This document shows positions 11,721 through 22,290 of a stretch of DNA of 64,000 bases, piece after piece. The stretch spans positions 22,435,513 to 22,499,512 of the forward strand of contig CM042979.1 in the NCBI GenBank assembly GCA_023678885.1, written 5' to 3'. A model generated the notes under the pieces. The model saw nothing but the letters and a program-made list of their open reading frames with translations. It was not told the origin of the DNA and made no database searches. The position numbers were made by a program, and so were the translations under genes. The DNA is from Pogostemon cablin. Its lineage: Eukaryota > Streptophyta > Magnoliopsida > Lamiales > Lamiaceae. Every line of letters begins with the position of its first letter. Position 1 is the first letter of the stretch.

Positions 11721-12833
11721 TGTTTCTGGCATCATCGGTCCCTCATACTGCATTCTGGACCTCAACGTGATGGCTTTGCACTCTTTTGGGTTCATTATGC
11801 CTTGAGACGGGAACTTTTCTTTCTCCAACATCTGCGTCAATTGATTCACCCTTCTGGCCATCTACCCCATCATCAAAGTAAGGTCATTCAGCTGCTTGGA
11901 CAAATCCGCATGGGTACAATTTATAGTAGCCTCAAGTCAATCAATCCTTGCATCATTCTTAGCCGTATCGATTGAAGGTATCTTCAACACACTTCACTTC
12001 TTGCTGCTGCATACTAGGCCCTCTTTGTGTCAACTCTATAATCTGCCTCTTCTTGTATTCTAATAGCTTGTTGATGTTAGCTAAATTAGAGACGATCTCA
12101 TCATCCTTATTCGGCTTTACCACTTGATGTTCAACCTGCGCCACCTTACCTAGTACATAAATCCTCTTACTCTTTCCGTAGGCCAATCACGTGAATTCAT
12201 AGAGATGTCTTCAAACAACTTTTCTGCTTCAAGTGTTGTCTTAGATAACAGCGCTCCTCCTGATGATACATCAATAAGAATACGCGACTCACAATCTAAT
12301 CCATAGTAGAATATACTTATGTACTGAGCCTTAGACATCCCATGTTGTGGGCATCTCCTGAGGATATATTTGAACCTATCCCACACCTCATGAAATTTCT
12401 CACCCTGATTCATAACAAATTGGGTGATGTCTTTCTTTATTCTGAAAACCTTTGAGGGTGGCATTTATCTTTCTAAGAACTTCTGCAGCAATTGGTCCCA
12501 TGTAGTGCAGTCTGTAGCATCAAGAGTTTCATACCAATCTTCTGCCTTATCAATTAAAGAGTACTTGAATATGGTGATCCGCCTAGCATTGTCATAAGCT
12601 CCAACACCCTTTTGAGTGTTTGCATAACCAAGGAATCTTTTGAGATACTGATATGGATCTTCAAAGGAACCTTAAGAAAAGGAATTCTTCTCTACCATGT
12701 TGATAAGAGCGGGATGTATCTCAAAATCATCATCTTCACCCCTTGCTCCTATCAACCCCATGTTGCCATTCCCATTATTCATGAAAATTTCACGTATGGC
12801 AATATTATCCAGATTCTGCCTTGCTCCGGCCAT
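11568..12833 (-). pseudogene. Decayed gag of element B
   Basis: The probable start codon is at 12833-12831, matching the gag start of J at 63776. The readable central part (12464-12150) has typical retrotransposon gag features: a FxxxxxE-W-RF stretch and a CPQHG motif, followed by FYYGLD. A later piece (12186-11959) matches the LGKVAQVE segment of J, and 11861-11568 matches the TLRS-QYEGP segment. Stops and frameshifts separate these pieces. In an active element the protein would form the particle. Confidence 0.75.
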
Positions 12834-12997
12834 GTTTAATGATGAGTGATATTTTTACCTAGTTTTTAGTGTCTTTTTATATGTGTTTTCGTATTTGTTT
12901 ATCCGTATTTATATGTTATTTGGTTGTATTTTGTGTTTTTATTGAAATGTGTGTGAATGAGAGAGAACGAGCTAAAACAGTGAAAGAGAAAATAGGG

Positions 12998-13230
12998 CAG
13001 CAAGAACATGGGCCGTGTACAGTGCATGGCCCTGTCGGAATTGGCCGTGCACTGTCGCTTGAAACACCAACTCAGCCACCCCTGTGGCTGAGTGCAGAAC
13101 ACGGGCCGTGCGCAAAAACACGGGCCGTGTACCAAACACGGCCCTATCCAGAAGGGCCGTGTGCGACCATCAGAAGACACAACACGGCCACCCCTGTGGC
13201 CGTGTGCTGCACACGAGCCATGTAGGTGTT
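12998..13230. repeat. GGCCGTGT/ACACGGCC palindromic-word array in LTR K
   Basis: About a dozen words of the type CACGGGCCGTG, GGCCGTGT and ACACGGCC lie in both orientations within 230 bp, ending about 45 bp before the TATA box at 13275. The words differ from the GGTTCGACC words of A and J, but the position relative to TATA is the same. Confidence 0.75.
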
Positions 13231-13274
13231 GGGATCAGAAAATTTCCAGAAACTTCTAAAAGCTTCCCAAGGGG

Positions 13275-13282
13275 TATAAATA
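13275..13282 (+). promoter_or_regulatory. TATA box of solo LTR K
   Basis: TATAAATA follows the palindromic-word array and lies about 435 bp into the LTR, which is a plausible U3/R position. No start site can be shown from sequence alone. Confidence 0.55.
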
Positions 13283-14343
13283 CTCATTTATTCAACATTT
13301 GAAGAGAGATTCGGTTTTTGGACCCTGCACACACACCTCACACACCATTTCTTCCATTCCACACCATCATATTCATCCTTTGGATCTACCATCATCCCAC
13401 CATCAATTTCTACATCCAAGTGAAGGAAAAGGATCAAGGAAGATAGAAAAGTGCAAAGAAGGGAAGGAGATCACCATTGAAGATAGATCAAGGGAGTTTT
13501 CATTCAATCTTTGTATTAAACCTCATAGTTTTATCATGATTTATAAGGATTTAATTGTATGTGTTAATTTCTTTATGAATATGGTAGGCTAATCTCCCTT
13601 GTGAGATTAGCAACATGAGAGTTGTTGGATAATTTTGGGATTTGTGTATTTAAATTCATATGTTGATTGGGTTAATTGATTTTCTATCATTGATTAGTAA
13701 TTGCTTGATTTGTTTTGTTGATTTGTGTGTTTAGTTATTCTAGATATGTGATTAGATTGAGAAATCAATTATATGCTTAGGATAATTAAGTGAATCATTT
13801 CATCAAACACTTCATGTGCATTATAAATTGTAAAGATATTGAGAAATACTTTAGAGTTTAGAACCCTTTGATAGAACATGTGATTGATTTAATCGAGAGG
13901 TTGATTAATCGAGTGAAGGGACTCTCACCTCAAGCTTAGTACCTAGTTAGAATGTTTGAGTGAGAACCAATCCATTGAGCTTGATTCCATATCCTATTCA
14001 TCTTGAGAGAGAGTTTAGGTGAACTTAGTGTTGGCCCTTAGTCTAAACCCATGATCATATGAATTTGATGCATTTATCCTAGAATTTCCACTTCTTAATT
14101 GTTGTGAATCTCACTTTTACTCAACTTGAAAAACAACTCATTTCATCCATCTATTTTGTTTGCTAATCATTGCTTGCTTGCTTGCTTTGATTGATTGAAT
14201 TTCTTGTTTGATCAAACTACCCATTGACGATTCGTCTCTATAAAATTGTGATAAATGTGATCTTGCTTAAGCTCTAGCGCCGACCTCCCTGTGGTTCGAA
14301 AAATTATTTTAATTGGTCATCCCTACTACAAAATGGCTAATTA

Positions 14344-14489
14344 TTTAACAATATGTGTTATTTCTTCCTTTCCTTCCTCTCCTTTTTCTAGTGCACAAGT
14401 ACATCAGAAAAATTCAAGGTTAGATAGAAATAAATAATCCAAATAAAAGTCTAAATCAACTAGAAATAATAAATCAATAATAACCGCCG
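14344..14489 (-). other. 5' leader of element B between PBS and solo LTR K
   Basis: Short AT-rich leader with a pyrimidine-rich stretch (14360-14390). No gene is seen. It would continue into the gag start at 12833 if K were absent. Confidence 0.5.
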
Positions 14490-14506
14490 TCCCCGGCAAT
14501 GGCGCT
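14490..14506 (-). other. Primer-binding site of element B (tRNA-Asp type)
   Basis: On minus, AGCGCCATTGCCGGGGA complements the 3' end of plant tRNA-Asp(GTC), the primer used by Athila-type elements. Only these 17-18 bases match the tRNA, and the match stops at the expected length. The A opposite the tRNA C (CCATTG rather than CCGTTG) is shared with element A. Confidence 0.8.
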
Positions 14507-14513
14507 AAAAACT

Positions 14514-16190
14514 TGATGAGTGTTTTGTAAACTCACAATTAATCCTTAAGTATGAAGGATGTTATTATAAACTCGATAAGCGACCAAGTTAAATATTGAA
14601 CCCAAATGACGGCATATTATCAATTTTATTATTTACTAAATTAATTAAGACGAAGTGGCAATAAAAGTTGTGGAATTAATTATCAACTATTAACAAATAA
14701 TTAAAATAACAAATAAAATAAATTAAGCACTAGAAGAATACGAAAGTGAACCAAGAATGGAGAATAGGTAGCTCTAGGATAATCCAGTTTTACTACTTAA
14801 CTTCCCTCTCAAGTGCAGGCCGACTCTGCCTTGTGGACTATGGACACATCACTGAACCATGAAAATCTATTCTATAGACACAAGTAAATATGCGTGTAAC
14901 ACGTGTGAATAACCTCGAAGCAAGAGAAATAATTTCACCCCCTTTCTAGGTACTATCAGTATCAATTATTTCCCACGTCTGGAATCTAAACCTATATGAT
15001 CTCCCTTCATAGGCACTATAAAATTACCCTCTTTATCCTGCTTACTAATCCGAATTCAATTCAATTAATAAACATTCATATATGATAGTTCTAATGGAGC
15101 TTCGGAGTCCCCTCACTTAGAATCATAACATGGAATCCTATTCAGTGGTGAACACACTAAATCTACAACCAAGATATTTATTCATACTCTATATACCAAT
15201 TGAAGATGCACAAAATGACCGTGAATATGGACTAAGAAAGCATAATCATGTATCAAATAAATCCACAAGTAGTGTTGTATGGAGGACACACAAGAAAGAT
15301 TAATTAATTCATAAAACCTTCAAAGCACTAGATCTACCAAAACGGTTCTAGCCCATGATGTTGCGAAGAACAATCATGGGTTTTGGATAGATCTTACCCA
15401 TAGTCTGAAAAATCACAAGATAAATTAGAAAATGACTAAAACCCTAGATGCGGGAGTTGTCACGTCCTTCTCTATCTTGAATCCTCCTCTTGGTTCTCCT
15501 CTTGATTCCACAGACGAATCTTCAAAGTGATAGATGGAAGGAGGAAAGGATGTGGATGATGGTTGGGAGGTGATCCCCCCCTTATGGTGTGTAGAATGAT
15601 TGTGTTACGGTGCCTCCCTTGGTGTGATCTGCATCACCTTTTATACTTTTAAGCTCTTCTAATGGACATTGGATTTGCTTTTTTAGTTGAAAACTCGCAG
15701 ATACACTCACTGGGAATGTAAAAATCGCACAGATCTGAAAATTCGCGACCTAGTTCGACCAAAGTGATTCTGATTGAACTAGATAGGCCTGGTCGAACTA
15801 CAGTTGAACTGCATGTTTGTAAAGTGAAATTTCATCTTCTAGTCCAGTTAGACTTGACTGTTGTAGCTCGACCAAAATGGCTTGGTCGAACTATGGTCAA
15901 ACTGCATGCTCACTATCACCGTTTCGCGCATAACTTCCACATTCAAACTCTGATTTGAGTGATTCTTGGACTCACGTAATCCTCTCTTCCTTGTCTTTCT
16001 ATCTATATAATGAACTTAAAAATCCAACATTTGAAGGTGTAACAAGCCATGGAAAGTGGCACCCCCCGTTCTGAGCAGGAACAGCTTGCGCGATGTCATA
16101 ATTTTGATCATAACTTTCTCGTTAGACTCCAATTGAAATGTTCCTTACGCCAAAACGATCCTCTCTCCTATGGCTTTCCAACCAGGTATC
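14514..16190 (-). mobile_element. 5' LTR of element B, left piece
   Basis: It starts TGATGAGTGTTTTG next to the PBS and continues at 27887 after the insertion of element A. The two pieces total about 1.94 kb. TATAAAAG lies at 15645-15638 with GTTCGACC/GGTCGAAC words at 15745-15905, just upstream on minus. Two shared modules are at about 15925-16005 and 16107-16185. The last five bases, GTATC (16186-16190), are the TSD of element A. Confidence 0.85.
15638..15645 (-). promoter_or_regulatory. TATA box in the 5' LTR of element B
   Basis: TATAAAAG on minus. The same octamer occurs at matching places in the LTRs of A (17180-17187 and 27204-27211) and J (57501-57508), about 100 bp downstream of each word array. 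Confidence 0.6.
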
Positions 16191-17857
16191 TGATAGGGGT
16201 TTTCTCAACACACAAATTAATCCTCAAGTATAAGGATATCAAGTGTAGTCGCGAAGATGACCAAGTTACAATATCGAAACCAAGGGACGGTTAAATATCA
16301 ATTTTGTTATCTTCTAGTATATTTTAGACTATGTTTGGTAATTGTAAAGGTTTAATGGATAATACTTCTAATCGAAATAGCAAAAAGAAATAGTAAGAGT
16401 AGAGAAAAGTGAGTTGTGATCAATAAGAATAATAGGTAGTTCGTCGGGTCATCCAGTTTCACTAGCAATTCGTATTTTCATGTGATGGTGTCCGACTCTG
16501 CCCTGTGGTTTGTGGACGCATCACTAAACTATGCATATCTACTCTATAGACACAAGCAAACATGCGTGTAACACGTGTGAATAACCTCGGAGCAAGAGAT
16601 ATACTTCACCCCCCTTTCTAGGTACTATCATAATCAATTATCTTCTACGTCTAGAATCTAACCCGATTTGATCTCCCTTTTTAGGTACTATAAAGTTATA
16701 CTCTTCATCCTATTCATCAACCCGAATTTAATTCAATTCATGAATATTCATATAAGACGGTTCTAATAAGACTTCGGAATCCCTTCACTTAGAATTATAA
16801 TAATAAACCCTGCTCAGTAGTGAAAGCACTCAACCAATAACCATGTTATGTATTCAGACTCTACACAACGATCATGGATGCACAAAACGATTATGAGTAT
16901 GGATTAAATATGCAATCTTATATAAAACAAACCACATGTAGTGTTGTACGGAGTTTTACACACGAAATACGAATTACATCATGAAACTTTCATAACCCTA
17001 GAACTACCAAGGTGGTTCTAGCCCATGATTGATCTAGGAACAATCATGGTTAGATTGATCATTCTTACTTGAACCTTCAGCGAACCTCTGTCATAGCCCT
17101 CCGGATGGATCACCAACTCTACTCTTGTCTCTCTTATGATTGATGATCAAAAGCTCTCTTCATTCTCTGTATGAGCCTCCTTTTATACTTGTAATCACGT
17201 CTCTAGGGCTTGGAATGGGCTTTCTAAGTGATCTCACGCGTTTTGGCCTCAAAAATCCGGATAAGGTAAGTTCTCGCACATAGGTTCGACCACGTCAAAC
17301 AGGTAGAACAACTGGCCACAGGTCGAACCCCAGGTCGAACCCCGCTACTGGAAGAATTCTGCACAGGTTCGACCTTCTGGACAGGTCAAACCACTTAGGC
17401 CTTGGTCGAACCCAAGGTCGTACCTCAACACTGGACAATTCCCGCTCCCGATTCGACCAACTGGCAAGTCGAACTCAAACGTCGTGGTCGAATCCTCTTT
17501 CCTGTGAACTGGGTCGACCATGGTTCGACCTAATGGACAGGTCGAACCACTCGAGTCGTGGTCGAATCCTCTTTTGCAAGCTCAGTAACGTTGGTTCGAC
17601 CTGCTGGAGAGGTCGAACCCTCCTCCAACCAGGTCGAACCCACCTAATTCTTGGGCGGTTCGTATGGCTTCGACTCCGTCTCTTCGATTCTTGGCTCTTT
17701 CACTTCGTTTTTGCTAAGAAAACACTCAAATAGCTCCACTAACACCTGATTCATGCTAATTCACAATATATATAGGTTTTCCACCTATTTCCACATCAAA
17801 ACTCTCCAAAACTAGCACAAAACATAGCGCCAAACTTGTGAATTTACACACTCATCA
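16191..17857 (-). mobile_element. 3' LTR of element A
   Basis: Pairs with 26214-27881 along its whole length. It is bounded by GTATC on the left and by the polypurine tract on the right. TATAAAAG is at 17187-17180 with the dyad array at 17275-17650 upstream of it on minus. Many differences from the other LTR fall in the array, often C-to-T or G-to-A, as expected for methylated DNA. Confidence 0.93.
17275..17650. repeat. Dyad-word array in the 3' LTR of element A
   Basis: More than a dozen GGTTCGACC or GGTCGAACC words or near variants occur here. One intact core hairpin is at 17593-17619: GGTTCGACCT, a 7-nt loop, AGGTCGAACC. The array sits in the presumed U3, roughly 90-470 bp upstream of the TATA box. 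Confidence 0.85.
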
Positions 17858-17870
17858 AACCCCCAAACTT
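17858..17870 (-). other. Polypurine tract of element A
   Basis: On minus, AAGTTTGGGGGTT directly precedes the LTR start TGATGAG. It matches the tracts of B and J. Confidence 0.85.
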
Positions 17871-19184
17871 GCATGTTACTCGTCCCGAGGCAACCAATTT
17901 AAACCACAGGAGTCGTGTATAATTCAACAAGATCTAGTACAACACATATTACACATGCCACTTCATTGAATCAAACAAGAATTACTTGCATCATATATTT
18001 CACTCATGTAAAATCAATCCAATCACACACCATTCGGAGTACTAAGTAATCTCGCTGACAAGATAAGTCTTTACTCTCGTTCGCTCGTGCGTGAGGCACT
18101 ACAGACTAGTATAAACACTCATATCAATTCATATTCACGCGTAACCATAAGCTTGGCAAAGGTCTCAAAAATCAACTTATATTAGATTAATACTAGGATC
18201 ACAAAGGACTTGTTTCTAGGTTGTAATGTTGGCTCTTTGGAAAGGGTAGGAAAATTTGGTCATAGTGACTTAAGACACTAGTAGAGAGTTACCTTGGAGG
18301 TTTTTGATTTCTCATTCGGCTTCATATTCTCCTCCAATTCTTCTCTTGCACTTGCAATTTTCAATTTTCCTTCTCTTCCTTGCATCAACATCATTCTTCT
18401 TTTTATCGCTCGGGTACCAGTTGTAGGCACTACCCTTCTCGAACATCGTTCGGCTGCTTCTTAAAAACTTCAAGCCCCATTTATAAGCAATTCGGGGTAC
18501 CAATTTCAGGCACTACCCCTAACAAGATTTAACCATGCACTTTTCTTACTAAACCTCATTCCATCTTCCTTTTCTTCTTCCACACTTATTCACCTTACTC
18601 TCTCTACCAATGAATAGGGTATTTTCAAAGCTCAAATAAGGTAATTAAGGCTCTTATATTTGGCTTGCCAAAGAAAAAGCTTTTAAAAGGCTCAAACAGG
18701 GCTACCAAAGATTTATAAAATCATTAGGAAAGGTAAAATTTGGCTAAGTGACTCAATTAATCAAAAATGTCCTAAGATCATATCCTAATATTTCATCAAT
18801 TGTAAGTTTCACACAAGACTCCAAGCCAAGTTCTAGAATACGTTCATACGAATGATTCTCTCAAAAATAAACTATCATGATTAATCATGATAAAGGCTCA
18901 AATCCTCACATAGGTAATCAATTCCTAATACTCCTCATAGCACATAATCAAAATCAATTCCTCATGAATTCCATATACTTAACTAATTACTCATGCTCTT
19001 TCCAATGAAAATAAACACGTAAACACATGAATGCACAGAATCAATAACCCATATACAAAACAATGATACAAGATCAACTATATCAAGTACATGCCACTCA
19101 CACATGAATCACACCCCAATCTGTAAAAATAAAAAGAAGAATGGGAGATAAGATGAATCGGAGAGGCCAAAAGAAAACCTGAAA
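17871..19184 (-). other. 3' spacer of element A
   Basis: Non-coding DNA between the env-like gene and the polypurine tract. It aligns closely with 58118-59350 of J. It contains two hairpins (18412-18435 and 18494-18519). No protein-coding frame is convincing. Confidence 0.75.
18412..18519. other. Two hairpins with the conserved loop in element A
   Basis: The first has GGGTA (18412-18416) pairing with TACCC (18431-18435). The second has GGGGTA (18494-18499) pairing with TACCCC (18514-18519). Both loops are 14 nt, CCAGTTGTAGGCAC and CCAATTTCAGGCAC. Same family as 9788-9895 in B and 58657-58763 in J. Confidence 0.75.
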
Positions 19185-20558
19185 CTACTCCCTAGGAGCA
19201 TCATCATCCTCATCATCATCGTCATCCTCATCCATCCTATTTTCCACAGCTCGGCACAGACTGGTAATGTGCATATCCATCATATCTACTCGACTACTCA
19301 CTCTACCAACACGCTCATCCAAGGCAGAGTACCTTTCGTTCAGCATGGCGTAATTGGCGTTAGCGAGCGCGAGCTGCTTGTTCGTCTCCTACTGTGCAGC
19401 TACCACCGCGATCAGCTGCTCATGAATCAAGCGAAGCTGCTCCCGAGTACCTGGAACTGCTCGCCGCTGCTGCGGTACCGGAGCATGCTGAGGCGCATCA
19501 TGCTGCTCTTCTTCCGGAATCTCCATCTCCGGCTGCTCATCTACCTGATCCTCCTCTTCAGGCTGCTGTGGCTGAGGTGGACGGAACTCTCCTTGATCAA
19601 CGATCTACTGTAACTCAGCCATCCTCCCCACAGCACATATCTGCGCTACTGCTCTCCAATCACCACCCGACTTCACTGCCATGGATAAGGCGGTATGTCC
19701 AAGAGAATTCATTAACTTATTCTTTGCTTCCCGAATAGTTGTCAAGTTGCTCACGTCGAAGGGGAACATAAATTCGAAAGGCTTGAGACCCCTCGTGAAA
19801 AACCAATCTCCATTTCTAAAATGGGCAAATCCTCCCTTCACGCACGTGCTTAGCATCAAATCGGGTTCTCCTTCTACTGGTGTAAAGCCGGTGAGATCCA
19901 AGTTGTAATGCTCAGCCACGATCGTCAATAACCCTCCAATATTCACCTTTTGAAATCCAATGGTCTTGAATCGATTCAGCTGCGCAATAAAATAAGCTCC
20001 AACATTGAACTTCACCCCATTTAGCATACACCACAGGGCGTAAAGCTCTCCTCTAGACACAACACTCCCCTCCGAGCGGGCGAATAACGTGTTGCTCAGG
20101 ACGCGGTCCATGTACCTCAAGACTGGGTTCTTTATTGCGAAAGCACGAGCCTGTCTGGTCTTATAATCACGAATCTCTCCGGTGATCTTCCTCCAAAACC
20201 ATTTTGCACTGAATGCAGCATTTTCTAAACGAGGGATCTCTAAAGGCGTCTCAAACAGCTCACTGAATTCCTCAGACATCCATCTCCTACTCACTCCGCC
20301 AAGCTGAAACGTACACTGATATGGGTACCCAAGCGGGTCCTTCTCCATCTCAAATGAGCAAACTACTTCCGCTGTAACATGGAAGTACGTCGGCCTCTTC
20401 AACTCCATGAATCTTCGGATCCCTACTTGATCAAACATACAAAATATATCATCCCCTATTCTCATTATCCTCATCGCTTCATCATCTTGGTATCGAGTGC
20501 GAGCTATCTTGTCTGAAACTTCTTCCCACTTCTCTTTGATCTCATCCCAATCTTGCAT
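19185..20558 (-). pseudogene. Athila env-like (ORF-1 type) pseudogene of element A
   Basis: An open stretch of 317 codons begins with ATG at 20558 and stops at a TAG (19607-19605). The same frame continues through another TAG at 19391-19389 to a final stop at 19187-19185. The first part resembles the Athila ORF-1 protein family, found 3' of integrase in this lineage. The continuation is rich in P, Q and E, then has a short heptad-like stretch and ends in a D/E tract. Both inner stops follow a CAG and could be CAG-to-TAG changes. An env-type role is only inferred for the family. No clear signal peptide or membrane segment is seen here. Confidence 0.75.
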
Positions 20559-21479
20559 CTGAATCTTGAAGTTATCGGGTAAACGATCTTGTAGCCTCAG
20601 TTCCTTGTCACTTTGTCCAAATTTGAAGGCCTGTCATGCCTCTTCTTCGATCTTTCCTCCTCTGCCTTTCCTTTACCTTTACTTGATCCTTGTCCCTTTC
20701 CTGAAAACAAATACTTCAATCCAACCAACAAGACAAGAAAGCAAGTATTTTACTAGCACATCACATACTCTACTCAAGACTTCAAGCATCAATGCATATT
20801 CACACAAACTATCATCTCAACACCACTTGCTTATTCAACATGCTCAAAACATCTTCAATCACACCTTCCTTAATCATCAAAACATAACCAACAAGCATGC
20901 ATTAAGCAATTCAAGCAATTCAATCAAATATTCAACATGTTTCTCTGAATGAACTACTTCAATTTCATCAATTTCAAACCAAATCAACATGCTCATTCTA
21001 TGATATGTTCTATATCCTTGATCAATCCACATAAAAATTCAAGTTCTATCAATAATCAAACAACCAAAAACCAAGAAACAAGAATTCATATGAACAAATC
21101 ACAATATCAACATTCACCATGAAATTCAACCATACTCAACATCAATCCTCTTATTCACATCGAATTTCTTACCTAAACCTTCAATCCTAGAGTAATTGAG
21201 TTGGAAAAATATACCTTTTGACTTGCCCATGGTGAACAACCGATCAAGAACACACAACAACCAAAAATTGTGATTTCAGCCCTAACTCGCGACGAAACCC
21301 GCCCAAATCCGCGACCGAATCAAAAATTCAAGGTGTAGTGTTGTGTAATCGGTGTGAAATCAAGTGTAATTGAAGAATTTGTGCAAGGGTGTAGAGGTTC
21401 GAAGAGGGTTTGAGGTTTGGTGTTTCGAAAAAGTGATCGAACCCCTCTGAAAAATCGAACTTAAATCGCGTACCTGGCT
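20559..21479 (-). other. Leader of the env-like region of element A
   Basis: Directly upstream of the env-like frame, a basic stretch rich in K, G, S, E and R codons (about 20700-20600) lies in a different frame. It may be the true N-terminus, cut off by an indel. The rest (20720-21470) is AT-rich and has no convincing frame. This segment and the env-like gene are missing from J. Confidence 0.5.
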
Positions 21480-21830
21480 TGGTTCGACCTCAGGTTCGAC
21501 CTCCTGAACAGGTCGAACCATGGATGACGAGGTCGAACCTCTCTTCTGGACAAATGATCTTCTCGGTTCGACCTGGGTTCGACTTGCTGATCAGGTCAAA
21601 CCATCCTTGAATTGGTCGAACCCCTCTTCTGGAAAACAGAGTGCTTTGAACTGACTGGTTCGACCTTAGGTTCGACCTTCTGAACAGGTCGAACAACTAT
21701 GGCTTAGGTCGAACCACCTCACTGGACAACTTTTGACGCCGGTTCGACTTCCTCTGCTTTTGTTCGACCTCTGGCACTGGTCGAACCACTCCTAGTGTTG
21801 GTCGAACCATCCTCCTGATTTTCAAAACTG
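21480..21830. repeat. Dyad array downstream of pol in element A
   Basis: Four units of roughly 83-93 bp each hold two GGTTCGACC words followed by two GGTCGAACC words. The clearest core is 21493-21519 (10-bp stem, 7-nt loop). The corresponding array in J is 59390-59770. It lies between the internal polypurine tract and the env-like gene. Confidence 0.85.
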
Positions 21831-22104
21831 AGTGTTCTTCATTCACTACACACTTCAAGCTTCAACACAACTTCATTAGGTACAATCTAGAGCACAACTT
21901 CAAAAATTGTTCCACAAAACATCATTCATGAGTAACTCCGTAAAAGAAAACACAACCAAAAACCACTGAACATTAGGCAAGTTGTAAAAAATCGTCACAT
22001 CAAAATCGATTAAAATTTCAATATGGCCGCAAAAATCAACTCCCCTAACAAACAATACAAAGAAAATATTATACTCTTAATGCTTCAATGAGGTAATAAC
22101 ATCA

Positions 22105-22148
22105 CACCCCCCCAAACTTAGTAAAAACGTAAGTCGAAACTAAGTTTG
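22105..22148 (-). other. Internal polypurine tract plus hairpin, element A
   Basis: CAAACTTAG at 22113-22121 pairs with CTAAGTTTG at 22140-22148, with an 18-nt loop. On minus the second arm runs into a tract of seven G (22113-22107). The AAGTTTGGGGG core repeats the terminal polypurine tract. It lies about 150 bp downstream of the integrase stop. Confidence 0.75.
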
Positions 22149-22290
22149 AAAAGAGATGTAATTGCCGATTAGTAAGCAACTTAAATATAAAAATTTCTTA
22201 CTCACACAAAAGAAATAAAGCAATAAAACGGAAGAGTAAGCTCTCAACAAGCGCTCATGTTTAACGTCGGAGAGTCACGACGGTACCAAA

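Larger units (their letters stand above)
12840..14343 (+). mobile_element. Solo LTR K (Athila-like, plus strand) in the leader of element B
   Basis: A block of about 1.5 kb begins TGATGAGTGATA seven bases upstream of the B gag start. It contains a TATA box (13275-13282) with a palindromic-word array just upstream, and ends after a CCTCCCTGTGGTTCGA segment of a kind common near plant gypsy LTR ends. TTTAA is present on both sides (12835-12839 and 14344-14348) and could be the TSD. The right end would then be CTAATTA rather than the usual CA, so this border is uncertain. No internal region is present. Confidence 0.55.

Noticed and set aside
14490..14506. A second tRNA-Asp gene
   Set aside because: Only 17-18 bases match the tRNA 3' end next to an LTR. 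It is an ordinary primer-binding site.
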